Source of the DNA: Micromonospora fulviviridis
GTDB taxonomy: Bacteria; Actinomycetota; Actinomycetes; Mycobacteriales; Micromonosporaceae
DNA length: 64,000 nt
Assembly (NCBI RefSeq): GCF_014648395.1
Contig: NZ_BMRA01000007.1
Location: 298,843-362,842 of the forward strand
Reading direction: 5' to 3'
The notes beneath the pieces are model-generated. The model was not told where the DNA came from. It saw only the letters and a program-made list of their open reading frames with translations, and made no database searches. Made by a program: the position numbers and the translations under genes. Shown one piece after another: positions 7,990 to 16,316 of this stretch; within the stretch, counting starts at the first letter, position 1; each line of letters starts with the position of its first letter.

Positions 7990-10900
7990 TCAGGCGAGGG
8001 CGGCGGCCAGGTCGGCGAGGTAGCCGGCCACCGGACCCGCCGTGAGCACGCCGCTGCCCGCGCCGGCCAGCTCGTCGGCGGCGGGGCGCAGCGCGGCGTG
8101 CAGCCGCGCCATGGTGGGCCGGTCGTCGAGGACGAGGGCGGCCCGGGCGGCGACGCACAGCCGGGCCTCGCGCAGCAGATCGTGCGGCGACTCCGGCAGG
8201 GAGCGCAGCGCGGCGGCAGCCTCGCCCCGGCTTCCCGCGGCGAGCAGCGCCAGCGGCCGGACCCACGGCGCGTACGGGCCGGTGGCGGCGGCGTCGCCCA
8301 GCGCCGGAGCGAGGTCGTCCCCGGTGGACAGGCGCAGGCAGAGCAGGGCGAACGGCAGCAGCCCGCCCGCCATGCCCGGCATCTGCCCGGCGTCGAGCCG
8401 GACGGCCGCCGCCCGGTACGCCGCCTCGGCCTCGGCGCGGCGGCCCGCGACGGCGAGCCGGAGGGCGGCGTACCAGGCGGTGAAGACGCCGACCAGCGGC
8501 AGCTCGTAGCGGGCGGCGAGCCGGTCGGCGGCGGCCGCGTGGGCGTCGGCGGCGGCGAGGTCGGCGCGGGCGCAGTGCGCCTGGAGTGCGATGAGGTGCC
8601 CGAGCACCTCGAAGGTGACCAGCCCGTGCCGGGCGGCCAGGTCGACCAGTTCGGCGCCGACGCGGGCGCGTTCCGGGGACCGGCCGGCCCGGTCGAACGA
8701 GTGCATGAAGCGGGCGTTGAGCGCGAAGGCCAGCAGCGCCGGGTCACCGAGCCGGCGGGCGATCCCCTCCGCCTCGGTGGCCGCGCGCCGGCCCCGGTCG
8801 CCGGTCTCTCCGCGCAGCTCCAGGGCGAGGGTGCAGAGCAGCCGGCCGCGCCGGGCGGCCTGGTCGGCGGGGAGCGCGGCGAGGGCGGCCTCGGCGGCGG
8901 CGACGATGCGCCGGGACAGCTCCTCGTCGTCGTTGCGGGTCCAGACGGCCGGCACGTCGAACGCGGCCAGCACGTCCGCGGTGAGCCCGGGGTCGGCGAG
9001 CCGTTCGACGGTGGCGACCGCCTCGGCCCGCAGCCCGCGGGTGCGGTCGAGGTGGCCGGTTACGGCGAGGTTGCGGCCCCAGCCGATGACCGCCGCCAGC
9101 CGCCCGCGTAGGTCGTTCCCGCCGGCCCGGTCGTGGGCGGCGACGGCCTGCTGCCAGAGCCGGGCCGCCTCGTGTGGGTGGCTGCGCCGCTCGGCCCGTT
9201 GCGCGGCGGCAGCGGCGTACCGGGCGGCTCGGGTCGCGGCGTCCGGACCGGGGGCCTGTCCGAAGTGGTGGGCGAGGGCGGCGACGTCGTCGGGCCGGAG
9301 CCGTTCGAGCGCCGCCCCGACGGCGGCGTGCCAGCGGGCCCGGCGCGGGGCGGACAGGTCGGTGTAGAGGGTGTCGCGGACCAGGATGTGGCCGAAGCGG
9401 GTGCCGTCGGGGGTGAGGAAGCCGGCCTGCGCGGCCCGGTCCACGGCGTCCAGCATGGCCTCCTCGCCGGCCAGCGCGGCCAGCACGTCCGCGTCGAGGT
9501 CACGGCCGAGCACCGCGGCCTGCCGCAGCACGGTCCGGGTCGGCCCGGGCAGCTGCGCCAGGCGGTGCCGGATGACGTCCCGCACGCCGGCCGGGACGGT
9601 GTCGAGCGCGGCGGCCCCCTCGGCGGCGAGCAGCCGGGCCAGTTCCCGGGCGAAGAACGGGTTGCCGCCGCTGCGCCGGTGCAGCACCCGCACGGTGTCC
9701 TCGTCGGCCGGCCCGGCGACCGCCCGGACCAGGTCGGCGGTCTCCGCCTCGGCGAGCCCGCCCAGGTAGACCCGGACCGGTTCGGTGCGGGCGAGGCGGG
9801 CCAGGGCCCCGGTCAGCGCCGGGGTGATCCCGGTGGCCCGGTACGTGCCGACCGCCAGCACCGGCCCGGTCACCGGCTCCGGCCCGGTGAACAGCGCGGT
9901 CAGCAGGTCGAGGGTGTCCTCGTCGGCCCGGTGCAGGTCGTCGAGGACCAGCAGCACCGGCCCGCGCCGCGCCGCCGCGCCGAGCCGGGTGCCCGCGATC
10001 CGGTGCAGCCGGTACCGGGCCACGGCCGGCTCGTCGGCGCCCGGCACGTCCGCCGGAGCGTCACCGACCGGCCGGTCGGACACGCCACCGGGAACCGGCG
10101 CGCCGGAGGACCCGCCGGCCACCGCGGCGACCGCCGGTTCCGCCCGTTCCGCCGCGTCGGGCAGGGCGGCGGCGAGCTGCGTCCACGGCCAGGCGGCCGG
10201 GGCGCCCTCGTACTCGGGGACCCGTCCGACGGCGCAGGTCCAGCCGCCGGCGGCGAGCCGGTCGGCCAGCGCCTCGACGAACGCGGTCTTTCCCGCGCCG
10301 GCATCGCCGGAGACCAGCGCGAGGGCGGGCCGCCCGCGCCGGGCCACCTCCCCGGCGAGCCCCGTCAGGCTCGCCAGCTCGGCCACCCGCCCCACGAAGG
10401 GCCGCCGCTCCTGCGCCGCTCCCCCGTCGGTCACCGGAACCGGGGCCGGCGGCGGGACCGGGGCGGGCGGCGCAACGGGGGCGGGCACCGGGAGCCGGGT
10501 GGGCGGAGGGACCGCGGTGGGCTGCGTCGGGTCGAGGTGCGGGGCCTGGGCGAGGATGTCGGCCTCCAGCCGGCGCAGCCGGGGCCCGGGGTCCACCCCC
10601 AGCTCCCGGACCAGCACCGCTCGGGCCTCCCGCAGCGCGGCGAGCGCGTCGCCCTGCCGGCCCGCCCGGTAGAGGGCGACCGCGAGCAGCCGCCAGTTCT
10701 CCTCCCGCAGCGGCTGGGCGGCGGCCTGGGCGCGCAGGTCGCTGGCGGCCTCGGCGGCCCGGCCCAGGGCCAGCAGCGCCTCGGCGCGCCGCGCGACGGC
10801 GAGATTCCGCAGCTCGTCCAGCCGGTCGATCTCCGCCCGCGCCCAGGGCTCGCCCGCGAACTCCGCGTAGGCGGGGCCGCGCCAGAGGGCGAGCGCGTCG

Positions 10901-11316
10901 TCCAGGGCGGCCAGCGCCGGGCCGGGCCGCCCGGCCGCCAGCAGCTCCCCCGCCGCCCCGACGGCCGCCTCGAACCGGCCCGCGTCGACCGCCTCGGGGG
11001 CGGCCGCGAGCGCGTACCCGGGTGGGGCCGTGACCAGCAGCCGGGCCGGCTGTCGCGGCGGCCGGTCGGGCTCCAGGGCCCGGCGCAGGTCGGCCACGAA
11101 GGTCCGGACCGCGCCGACCGCGCCCTGCGGCGGCTCCGCCCACAGGTCGTCGACGAGCCGGTCGACCGGCACGACCCGGCCCCCGGCGACCAGCAGGCGG
11201 GCCAGCACCGCGCGCTGGCGGGCGCCCCGCAGCGCCACCGGGCCGCGGTCGCCGGCCGCCACCAGCGGCCCGAGCACCCCGAAGGTCACTCCGGGTACGC
11301 GCGGCGGGCTGGTCAC
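7990..11316 (-). CDS. AfsR/SARP-type regulator with BTAD, AAA-type ATPase and helical repeat region
   Basis: A 1108-residue protein. Residues about 8-95 form an OmpR-type winged helix (FGVLGPL; VDDLWAEPP). Residues 100-255 are the bacterial transcriptional activator domain (DALALWRGPAYAEF; LRRLEADILAQ). A Pro-rich hinge follows. From about 305 there is an NTPase with P-loop GDAGAGKT (337-344) and a Walker B strand PVLLVLDDLHRADED. The C-terminal half is Ala/Arg/Leu-rich and TPR-like. There is no LuxR helix-turn-helix at the end. The GTG at 11316 starts the homology. These proteins bind direct repeats upstream of secondary-metabolite and morphological genes; no biosynthetic cluster is adjacent, so the target is unknown. 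Confidence 0.82.
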   Translation of the reverse strand: MTSPPRVPGVTFGVLGPLVAAGDRGPVALRGARQRAVLARLLVAGGRVVPVDRLVDDLWAEPPQGAVGAVRTFVADLRRALEPDRPPRQPARLLVTAPPGYALAAAPEAVDAGRFEAAVGAAGELLAAGRPGPALAALDDALALWRGPAYAEFAGEPWARAEIDRLDELRNLAVARRAEALLALGRAAEAASDLRAQAAAQPLREENWRLLAVALYRAGRQGDALAALREARAVLVRELGVDPGPRLRRLEADILAQAPHLDPTQPTAVPPPTRLPVPAPVAPPAPVPPPAPVPVTDGGAAQERRPFVGRVAELASLTGLAGEVARRGRPALALVSGDAGAGKTAFVEALADRLAAGGWTCAVGRVPEYEGAPAAWPWTQLAAALPDAAERAEPAVAAVAGGSSGAPVPGGVSDRPVGDAPADVPGADEPAVARYRLHRIAGTRLGAAARRGPVLLVLDDLHRADEDTLDLLTALFTGPEPVTGPVLAVGTYRATGITPALTGALARLARTEPVRVYLGGLAEAETADLVRAVAGPADEDTVRVLHRRSGGNPFFARELARLLAAEGAAALDTVPAGVRDVIRHRLAQLPGPTRTVLRQAAVLGRDLDADVLAALAGEEAMLDAVDRAAQAGFLTPDGTRFGHILVRDTLYTDLSAPRRARWHAAVGAALERLRPDDVAALAHHFGQAPGPDAATRAARYAAAAAQRAERRSHPHEAARLWQQAVAAHDRAGGNDLRGRLAAVIGWGRNLAVTGHLDRTRGLRAEAVATVERLADPGLTADVLAAFDVPAVWTRNDDEELSRRIVAAAEAALAALPADQAARRGRLLCTLALELRGETGDRGRRAATEAEGIARRLGDPALLAFALNARFMHSFDRAGRSPERARVGAELVDLAARHGLVTFEVLGHLIALQAHCARADLAAADAHAAAADRLAARYELPLVGVFTAWYAALRLAVAGRRAEAEAAYRAAAVRLDAGQMPGMAGGLLPFALLCLRLSTGDDLAPALGDAAATGPYAPWVRPLALLAAGSRGEAAAALRSLPESPHDLLREARLCVAARAALVLDDRPTMARLHAALRPAADELAGAGSGVLTAGPVAGYLADLAAALA

Positions 11317-11448
11317 CCCGCCCACTCTAGGCAGCCCGGTGCGCCCGCACCGGCGGCCCGACCAGGGCACTCATCCGATGCTGATCGGCCACTGACCGGC
11401 CCCGGGCAGGCTCGACGGGTACCCGATCACACCCGGAGAGGACCCCTC

Positions 11449-12318
11449 ATGATCAACGGATTCGCGCAGCACCGCGTCACCGTCGCCGACGGCGTCGCCC
11501 TGCACGCCGCGGTGGGCGGCAGCGGCAGCCCGGTGGTGCTGCTGCACGGCTTCCCGCAGACCCACCTGATGTGGCGCCACGTCGCCGCGGACCTCGCCGC
11601 CGACCACACGGTCATCTGCCCCGACCTGCGCGGCTACGGCGACAGCGACAAGCCCGTCGACACCGACGGCACCGCGTACGCCAAGCGGACGATGGCCGCC
11701 GACGTGGTGGCGCTGGCCCGGGCGCTGGGGCACGAGCGGTTCGCCCTGGCCGGGCACGACCGGGGCGCCCTCGTGGCGATCCGCGCCGGCCTGGACCACC
11801 CGGAGACGGTCACCCACCTGGCCGCGCTGGACGTGCTGCCCACCCTCGACTCCTGGGAGGTGCTGCACGGCGTCACCGCCGCCGTCGGCTTCCACCTCTA
11901 CCTGATGGCCCAGCCGCCGGGCCTGCCCGAGCGGCTCATCGGCGCCGCGCCGGACGAGTTCTTCGGGCACTTCCTCGACCTGTGGGCCGGCGACCCGGAC
12001 GCGATCCCCGCCGACGTGCGGGCCGCGTACCTGCGGGCCTGCCGGGCGGCGGTGCCCTCGATCGTGGCGGACTACCGGGCGTCGGCCGGCGTCGACCTCG
12101 CGCACGACGAGGCGGACCGGGCGGCGGGCACCGTGCTGCGGATGCCGGTCACCGTGCTCCAGCAGGACTGGGGCGCCGCGCTCGGTTTCGACGCGGCGGC
12201 GCGCTGGCGGGCCTGGGCGCCGGACCTGCGGCACGTGCCGGTGTCGTACGGCCACTTCATGGCCGAGGAGGCGCCGGCCGAGGTCGTGAAGGAGTTGCGC
12301 GCGCTGCTGGCCCGGTGA
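11449..12318 (+). CDS. Alpha/beta hydrolase, haloacetate dehalogenase/epoxide hydrolase type
   Basis: A 289-residue alpha/beta hydrolase. The oxyanion-hole motif LLHGFPQT is at 31-38 and the nucleophile elbow GHDRGA has Asp104 in place of the usual Ser. DLRGYGDSDKP (59-69) and the late catalytic His in YGHFMAEEAP fit fluoroacetate/haloacetate dehalogenases and related epoxide hydrolases, which form an ester intermediate on Asp. Two Trp residues near the end are compatible with halide binding but were not tested. GGAGAGGA precedes the ATG at 11449. It is expressed divergently from the SARP gene, 132 bp away. True substrate unknown. Confidence 0.75.
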   Translation: MINGFAQHRVTVADGVALHAAVGGSGSPVVLLHGFPQTHLMWRHVAADLAADHTVICPDLRGYGDSDKPVDTDGTAYAKRTMAADVVALARALGHERFALAGHDRGALVAIRAGLDHPETVTHLAALDVLPTLDSWEVLHGVTAAVGFHLYLMAQPPGLPERLIGAAPDEFFGHFLDLWAGDPDAIPADVRAAYLRACRAAVPSIVADYRASAGVDLAHDEADRAAGTVLRMPVTVLQQDWGAALGFDAAARWRAWAPDLRHVPVSYGHFMAEEAPAEVVKELRALLAR

Positions 12319-12402
12319 GGGAGCACCCTTGCCCAGCACCGTGAAAGATGTAAATATTCGGATCACTTTACGTGTGGTCTGAGGTTCGGGGGGTTGATCG
12401 GC

Positions 12403-12777
12403 ATGCGGAAGGTTTCCTCGATCGCGGCAGCGGTCACACTGACGGTCGGCTGCACCGGTGTCGCGGTGGTGAGCGTGGCGGGCCCGGCCAGCGCGACCTG
12501 CAGCCACTCGCACTCCAACATCGACACCAAGTTCGGCACGCTCTTCAACGCGACCAACGTCAACATCCGCACCGGCCCGCACACCACCTGCGGCTCGCTC
12601 GGCTACGGCCAGCTCAGCCACAGCGTCGACTTCCACTGCTTCGCCAGCGGCGACCGGGTGAGCGCGAACGGGCACACCACCTACACCTGGACCTACCTGA
12701 AGGACACCACCACCGGGGTGTCCGGCTGGGTCGCCGACGCCCTGCTGGACAACCTCGGCAGCAACATCGCCTGCTGA
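12403..12777 (+). CDS. Secreted SH3-like domain protein
   Basis: A 124-residue exported protein. Residues 1-32 form a Sec signal peptide with an Ala-rich end (GPASAT). The mature part has one bacterial SH3 domain (NVNIRTGPHTTCGSLGYG through GVSGWVADALL) and four Cys residues that could form two disulfides. Such domains bind peptidoglycan or other cell-wall polymers. A TTG at 12394 is also in frame, but the ATG at 12403 with the upstream GGGGGG is preferred. An AT-rich region with a GTAAA...TTTAC inverted repeat lies just upstream (12350-12371). Confidence 0.7.
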   Translation: MRKVSSIAAAVTLTVGCTGVAVVSVAGPASATCSHSHSNIDTKFGTLFNATNVNIRTGPHTTCGSLGYGQLSHSVDFHCFASGDRVSANGHTTYTWTYLKDTTTGVSGWVADALLDNLGSNIAC

Positions 12778-12820
12778 CCGTCCCCGCACGATCGGCGGCG
12801 GGCGGGCAGGATGGTGCGGC

Positions 12821-13777
12821 ATGACCGAGCCGCGCCTCCACCCGCCCGTCGAGCCGTACGCCACCCACCGGATCGCCGTCGGCGACGGCCACCAGCTCTA
12901 CGTGGAGGAGGTGGGCACGCCGGACGGCGTACCCGTGGTCTTCCTGCACGGCGGGCCCGGCGGCGGCCTGGTGCCGGCGGCGCGGCGGTTCTTCGACCCG
13001 CGACGCTACCGCGCCGTGCTGTTCGACCAGCGCGGCGCGGGGCGCAGCACCCCGTTCGGTGAGCTGCGGGCCAACACCACCGGGCACCTGGTGGCCGACC
13101 TGGAGACGATCCGGGAACGGCTCGGGATCGACTCCTGGCTGGTGTTCGGCGGGTCGTGGGGGGTCACCCTCGGCCTGGCGTACGCCCAGGCCCACCCGGA
13201 CCGGGTCACCGGGCTGATCCTGCGCGGGGTGCTGCTCCTGCGGCGCAGCGAGCGGGACTGGTTCTACCAGGGCGGCCTGCGCCACCTCCAGCCGGACGAG
13301 TGGGAACGCTTCGTCGCCCCGATCCCCGCCGCCGAGCGGGACGACGTGCTGGCCGCGTACCACCGGCGGCTGCACGGGCCCGACGAGGCCGAGGCGCGGG
13401 CCTGCGCGGTCGCCTGGGGGCGCTGGGAGGCGGTCAACTCCTCGCTGCGCCCCGACCCCGGGGTGCTCGCCCACTTCACCGCCGAGGAGCAGGCGCTGCC
13501 GATCGCCCGGATCCTGTCGCACTACGCCGTGCACGGCGGGTTCCTCACCGAGACGCAACTGCTCGACGGCGTGGACCGGATCCGCCACCTGCCGGCCGTG
13601 ATCATCAACGGCCGCTACGACCTGTGCTGCCCGCCGGTGTCCGCGTACGACCTGGCCCGGCGCTGGCCCGAGGCCGAGCTGCGGATCGTGCCCGACGCCG
13701 GCCACTCCGCCGCCGAGCCGGGCATCGCCCGCGAGCTGCTCCGAGCCACCGACCGCTTCGCCGACCTGCTCGGCTGA
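12821..13777 (+). CDS. pip: Proline iminopeptidase
   Basis: A 318-residue alpha/beta hydrolase with the full prolyl aminopeptidase pattern. HGGPGGG forms the oxyanion hole (43-49), DQRGAGRSTPFG follows, and GGSWG holds the nucleophile Ser112. A helical cap starts at RRSERDWFYQGG, and the late DAGHSA supplies the catalytic His. The enzyme removes N-terminal proline from peptides in the cytosol. It fits the family's usual length. It converges on the nucleotidyltransferase gene with only 6 bp between. Confidence 0.85.
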   Translation: MTEPRLHPPVEPYATHRIAVGDGHQLYVEEVGTPDGVPVVFLHGGPGGGLVPAARRFFDPRRYRAVLFDQRGAGRSTPFGELRANTTGHLVADLETIRERLGIDSWLVFGGSWGVTLGLAYAQAHPDRVTGLILRGVLLLRRSERDWFYQGGLRHLQPDEWERFVAPIPAAERDDVLAAYHRRLHGPDEAEARACAVAWGRWEAVNSSLRPDPGVLAHFTAEEQALPIARILSHYAVHGGFLTETQLLDGVDRIRHLPAVIINGRYDLCCPPVSAYDLARRWPEAELRIVPDAGHSAAEPGIARELLRATDRFADLLG

Positions 13778-13783
13778 GCCGGC

Positions 13784-14542
13784 CTACGCCGCGAGCAGCG
13801 CCCGGATCGGGTCGGCGATGGCCGGGTCGAGCGGGAACCGGGCCGCCAGCCAGTCGAGGGTGGCCCGGGCGGCCGCCCGGTTGTGCCGGTAGCCGGGCAC
13901 CATGGCCGCCAGCGGCAGCACCTCCGGCGGGTACGCCTGCTCGACCCGGCGGCTCGGGTCGAACGGGTCCCGCCGGTGCGCGGCCGACGGCTCGGTGAGC
14001 CGCAGGAGGGCGAGCACCCGGTCCACCGCGTACGACTGGATGAACCGCGCCGCGGTCAGCCGTTCCCCGCGCACCTCCCGGTGCAGGCCCACGTAGAGGT
14101 TGGTGAGCGCCTCGTTGAGGTGGAACTCCACCGTGTCGTACGGCGTGGCGGGGCGCGGCGGCGCACCGCTGCCGGCCAGCCCGGCCGGCGCGTCGGGGCG
14201 CTGCCAGACCACCCGGGCGCCGGTGAACGGCAACCGGGCCAGCTCGGCCACGGTGAAGACCGCGTACTCGACGAAGATCCCGTCGGCGTAGCGCGCCTTG
14301 CGGCCGTTGCGCTCGTTGGCGAAGCTGTACGCCACCGGGCAGGGCGCGGCCAGCCAGTCGATCGAGTCGACGTAGCGGCCCACCGCGCCGTCGGCGACGA
14401 CGAGGAAGAAGTCCAGGTCGGAGTGGTCGTCGAGCCGGTCCCGGTCGACACCGGCGGAGCCGAGGCCGAGCAGCGCCACGGCGTCCGGCCGGGTGGCGAG
14501 GTGGGCGGCGAGGTCGTCGAGCCGACGCAGCATCGGGTGCAT
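13784..14542 (-). CDS. Pol-beta-type nucleotidyltransferase (aminoglycoside-adenylyltransferase-like fold)
   Basis: A 252-residue protein. GLGSAGVDRDRLDDHSDLDFFLVV near residue 25 is the GS...DxD catalytic motif of the nucleotidyltransferase fold. The rest is helical and includes a likely acceptor-binding domain (FHLNEALTNLYVGLHRE). The ATG at 14542 gives the best match and is preceded by GGAAGGGA; longer frames upstream are noise. Relatives adenylylate antibiotics, lipids or proteins. No resistance claim is made. It diverges from the phosphoesterase gene across 157 bp. Confidence 0.65.
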   Translation of the reverse strand: MHPMLRRLDDLAAHLATRPDAVALLGLGSAGVDRDRLDDHSDLDFFLVVADGAVGRYVDSIDWLAAPCPVAYSFANERNGRKARYADGIFVEYAVFTVAELARLPFTGARVVWQRPDAPAGLAGSGAPPRPATPYDTVEFHLNEALTNLYVGLHREVRGERLTAARFIQSYAVDRVLALLRLTEPSAAHRRDPFDPSRRVEQAYPPEVLPLAAMVPGYRHNRAAARATLDWLAARFPLDPAIADPIRALLAA

Positions 14543-14699
14543 GCCGTCGTCCCTTCCGTGAAGAGTCGACGTTTCAGCCCGTGCGGCCCTGCACCGCCGC
14601 CGGGGTCGCGACACCGATGCCGGCCATTCTGCGTCGGACCCCCGACACCGCTCAAGTCGCGGCTGTCCATCCCGGTGCGGCGCTGGCAAGATCGACGGG

Positions 14700-15533
14700 G
14701 TGACGGGTGCGCTGTTCGCGGTCAGTGACCTCCATGTGTCGTACGCCGAGAACCGCGCGGTCGTCGACGGCCTGCGGCCGGAGTCGGCGGACGACTGGCT
14801 GATCGTGGCCGGCGACGTCGGCGAGGTGTTCGCGGACATCGAGCGGACGTTGCGGCAGCTCCGCGACCGCTTCGCCCGGGTCGTCTGGGTGCCCGGCAAC
14901 CACGAGCTGTGGACCCACCCGGCCGACCCGGTGACGCTGCGCGGCCGGGCCCGCTACGACGCGCTGGTCGGCATGTGCCGCGACCTGGGCGTGCTCACCC
15001 CGGAGGACGACTATCCGGTGTGGCACGGCGAGGGTGGGCCGGTCACCGTGGCGCCGCTGTTCCTGCTCTACGACTACTCGTTCCGCGCCCCCGGCACGAA
15101 CTCCAAGGAGGAGTCGCTGCGCGCGGCGTACGCGGCGGGGGTGGTGTGCACCGACGAGATGCTGCTGCACCCCGACCCGCACCCGGACCGGGAGTCGTGG
15201 TGCTGGGAGCGGATCGCCGTGACCGAGCGGCGGCTGGCCGCCGTCGACCCGGCGCTGCCGACCGTGCTGGTCAACCACTGGCCGCTGGTCCGCCAGCCCA
15301 CCGACGTGCTCTGGTATCCCGAGTTCGCCCAGTGGTGCGGCACCGACCGCACGGCCGACTGGCACCTGCGGCACCGCGCCGCGGTGGCGGTCTACGGGCA
15401 CCTGCACATCCCCCGCACCACCCACTACGACGGGGTGCGCTTCGAGGAGGTGTCGCTGGGCTACCCGCGCGAGTGGGGCCGGCGGGGCGGCGAGCCGCGG
15501 CCGATGCGGCGCATCCTGGGCGGCGCCGCGTGA
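14700..15533 (+). CDS. Metallophosphoesterase paired with phosphopantetheinyl transferase
   Basis: A 277-residue calcineurin-like phosphoesterase. Metal ligands are visible in order: SDLH (9-12), GDVGE (39-43), GNHE (66-69), a late NHWPL and YGHLHIPR. The start is a GTG at 14700. Its stop overlaps the GTG of the phosphopantetheinyl transferase gene by 4 bp (GTGA). Proteins of this kind are often encoded next to Sfp-type transferases in actinomycetes. A role in recycling phosphopantetheine or CoA-derived groups is plausible but inferred. Confidence 0.8.
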   Translation: MTGALFAVSDLHVSYAENRAVVDGLRPESADDWLIVAGDVGEVFADIERTLRQLRDRFARVVWVPGNHELWTHPADPVTLRGRARYDALVGMCRDLGVLTPEDDYPVWHGEGGPVTVAPLFLLYDYSFRAPGTNSKEESLRAAYAAGVVCTDEMLLHPDPHPDRESWCWERIAVTERRLAAVDPALPTVLVNHWPLVRQPTDVLWYPEFAQWCGTDRTADWHLRHRAAVAVYGHLHIPRTTHYDGVRFEEVSLGYPREWGRRGGEPRPMRRILGGAA

Positions 15534-16195
15534 TCGAGATCCTGCTCCCGTCGACGGCGGTGCCCGTCGAGGCGTTCTCCGACATCCCTGGCGAGGCCCC
15601 GTACCCGGGCGAGGAGGACCTGCTCGTCCGCGCCGTGGAGGCCCGCCGCCGCGAGTTCGTCACGGCCCGCCGCTGCGCCCGGGAGGCCCTGGCCCGCCTC
15701 GGGTACGCCCCGGCGCCGATCCGCCCCGGCCCGAAGCGGGAGCCGCTGTGGCCGGCGGGCGTGGTCGGCAGCATCACCCACTGCGCCGGCTACCGCGCCG
15801 CGGCGGTCGCCCGGGACACCGCGCTGGCCGGACTCGGCATCGACGCCGAGCCGCACGAGCCGCTGCCGGACGGCGTCGCCGAGGTGGTCACGACGGCCGG
15901 CGAGCCGGAGACGCTGGCCCGGCTGCGCGCCGCCCGTCCGGGGCTGCACTGGGACCGGCTGCTGTTCAGCGCCAAGGAGTCCGTCTACAAGGCCTGGTAT
16001 CCGCTGACCGGGCGCTGGCTGGGCTTCGAGGACGCCGAACTCTCCGTCGACCCGGCCGCGGGGAGCTTCACGGCCCGGGTGCTGGTCGACGCCACCCGCG
16101 TGGACGGCGGCTCGCCGCTGGCCGCGCTGCACGGCCGCTGGCTGGTCGCCGACGGGCTGGTCGTCACGGCGGTGGCCGTGCCCCGACAGCCCTGA
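15530..16195 (+). CDS. Sfp/EntD-type 4'-phosphopantetheinyl transferase
   Basis: A 221-residue protein. It has the EntD-like opening (VEAFSDIPGEAPYPGEE), a TARRCAREAL arginine motif, GSITHC, the metal site LGIDAEPHEPLP (D and E near residue 105), and FSAKESVYKAWYP (around 145), which is the signature WxxKEA-like loop. It transfers phosphopantetheine from CoA to carrier proteins of fatty-acid, polyketide or peptide synthases. It is co-translated with the upstream phosphoesterase. No carrier-protein gene lies in this window, so it is probably a general-purpose activator. Confidence 0.88.
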   Translation: MIEILLPSTAVPVEAFSDIPGEAPYPGEEDLLVRAVEARRREFVTARRCAREALARLGYAPAPIRPGPKREPLWPAGVVGSITHCAGYRAAAVARDTALAGLGIDAEPHEPLPDGVAEVVTTAGEPETLARLRAARPGLHWDRLLFSAKESVYKAWYPLTGRWLGFEDAELSVDPAAGSFTARVLVDATRVDGGSPLAALHGRWLVADGLVVTAVAVPRQP

Positions 16196-16316
16196 CCCGG
16201 TTGCGTTCGAGGGCCGGGCATGACGGCTTCCGCCCGAGTGATCCGCGTTTGCCCGCTCCTGCCGAGGGTAGGGCCCAGAGGGCCCGGTCATTTTGCCCCA
16301 CGGAGGACAGGTCCCG

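Noticed and set aside
4993..9111. Very long plus-strand open frame over several genes
   Set aside because: It runs in another frame across the MEDS genes and the DivIVA-like gene and antisense to the SARP gene. Its composition is Arg/Gly/Pro-rich without family motifs, a typical high-GC shadow frame.
12350..12371. GTAAA...TTTAC inverted repeat as a Crp-type site
   Set aside because: The half-site spacing (12 bp between arms) does not fit the TGTGA-N6-TCACA form; it was kept only as an AT-rich upstream region of the SH3-like gene.
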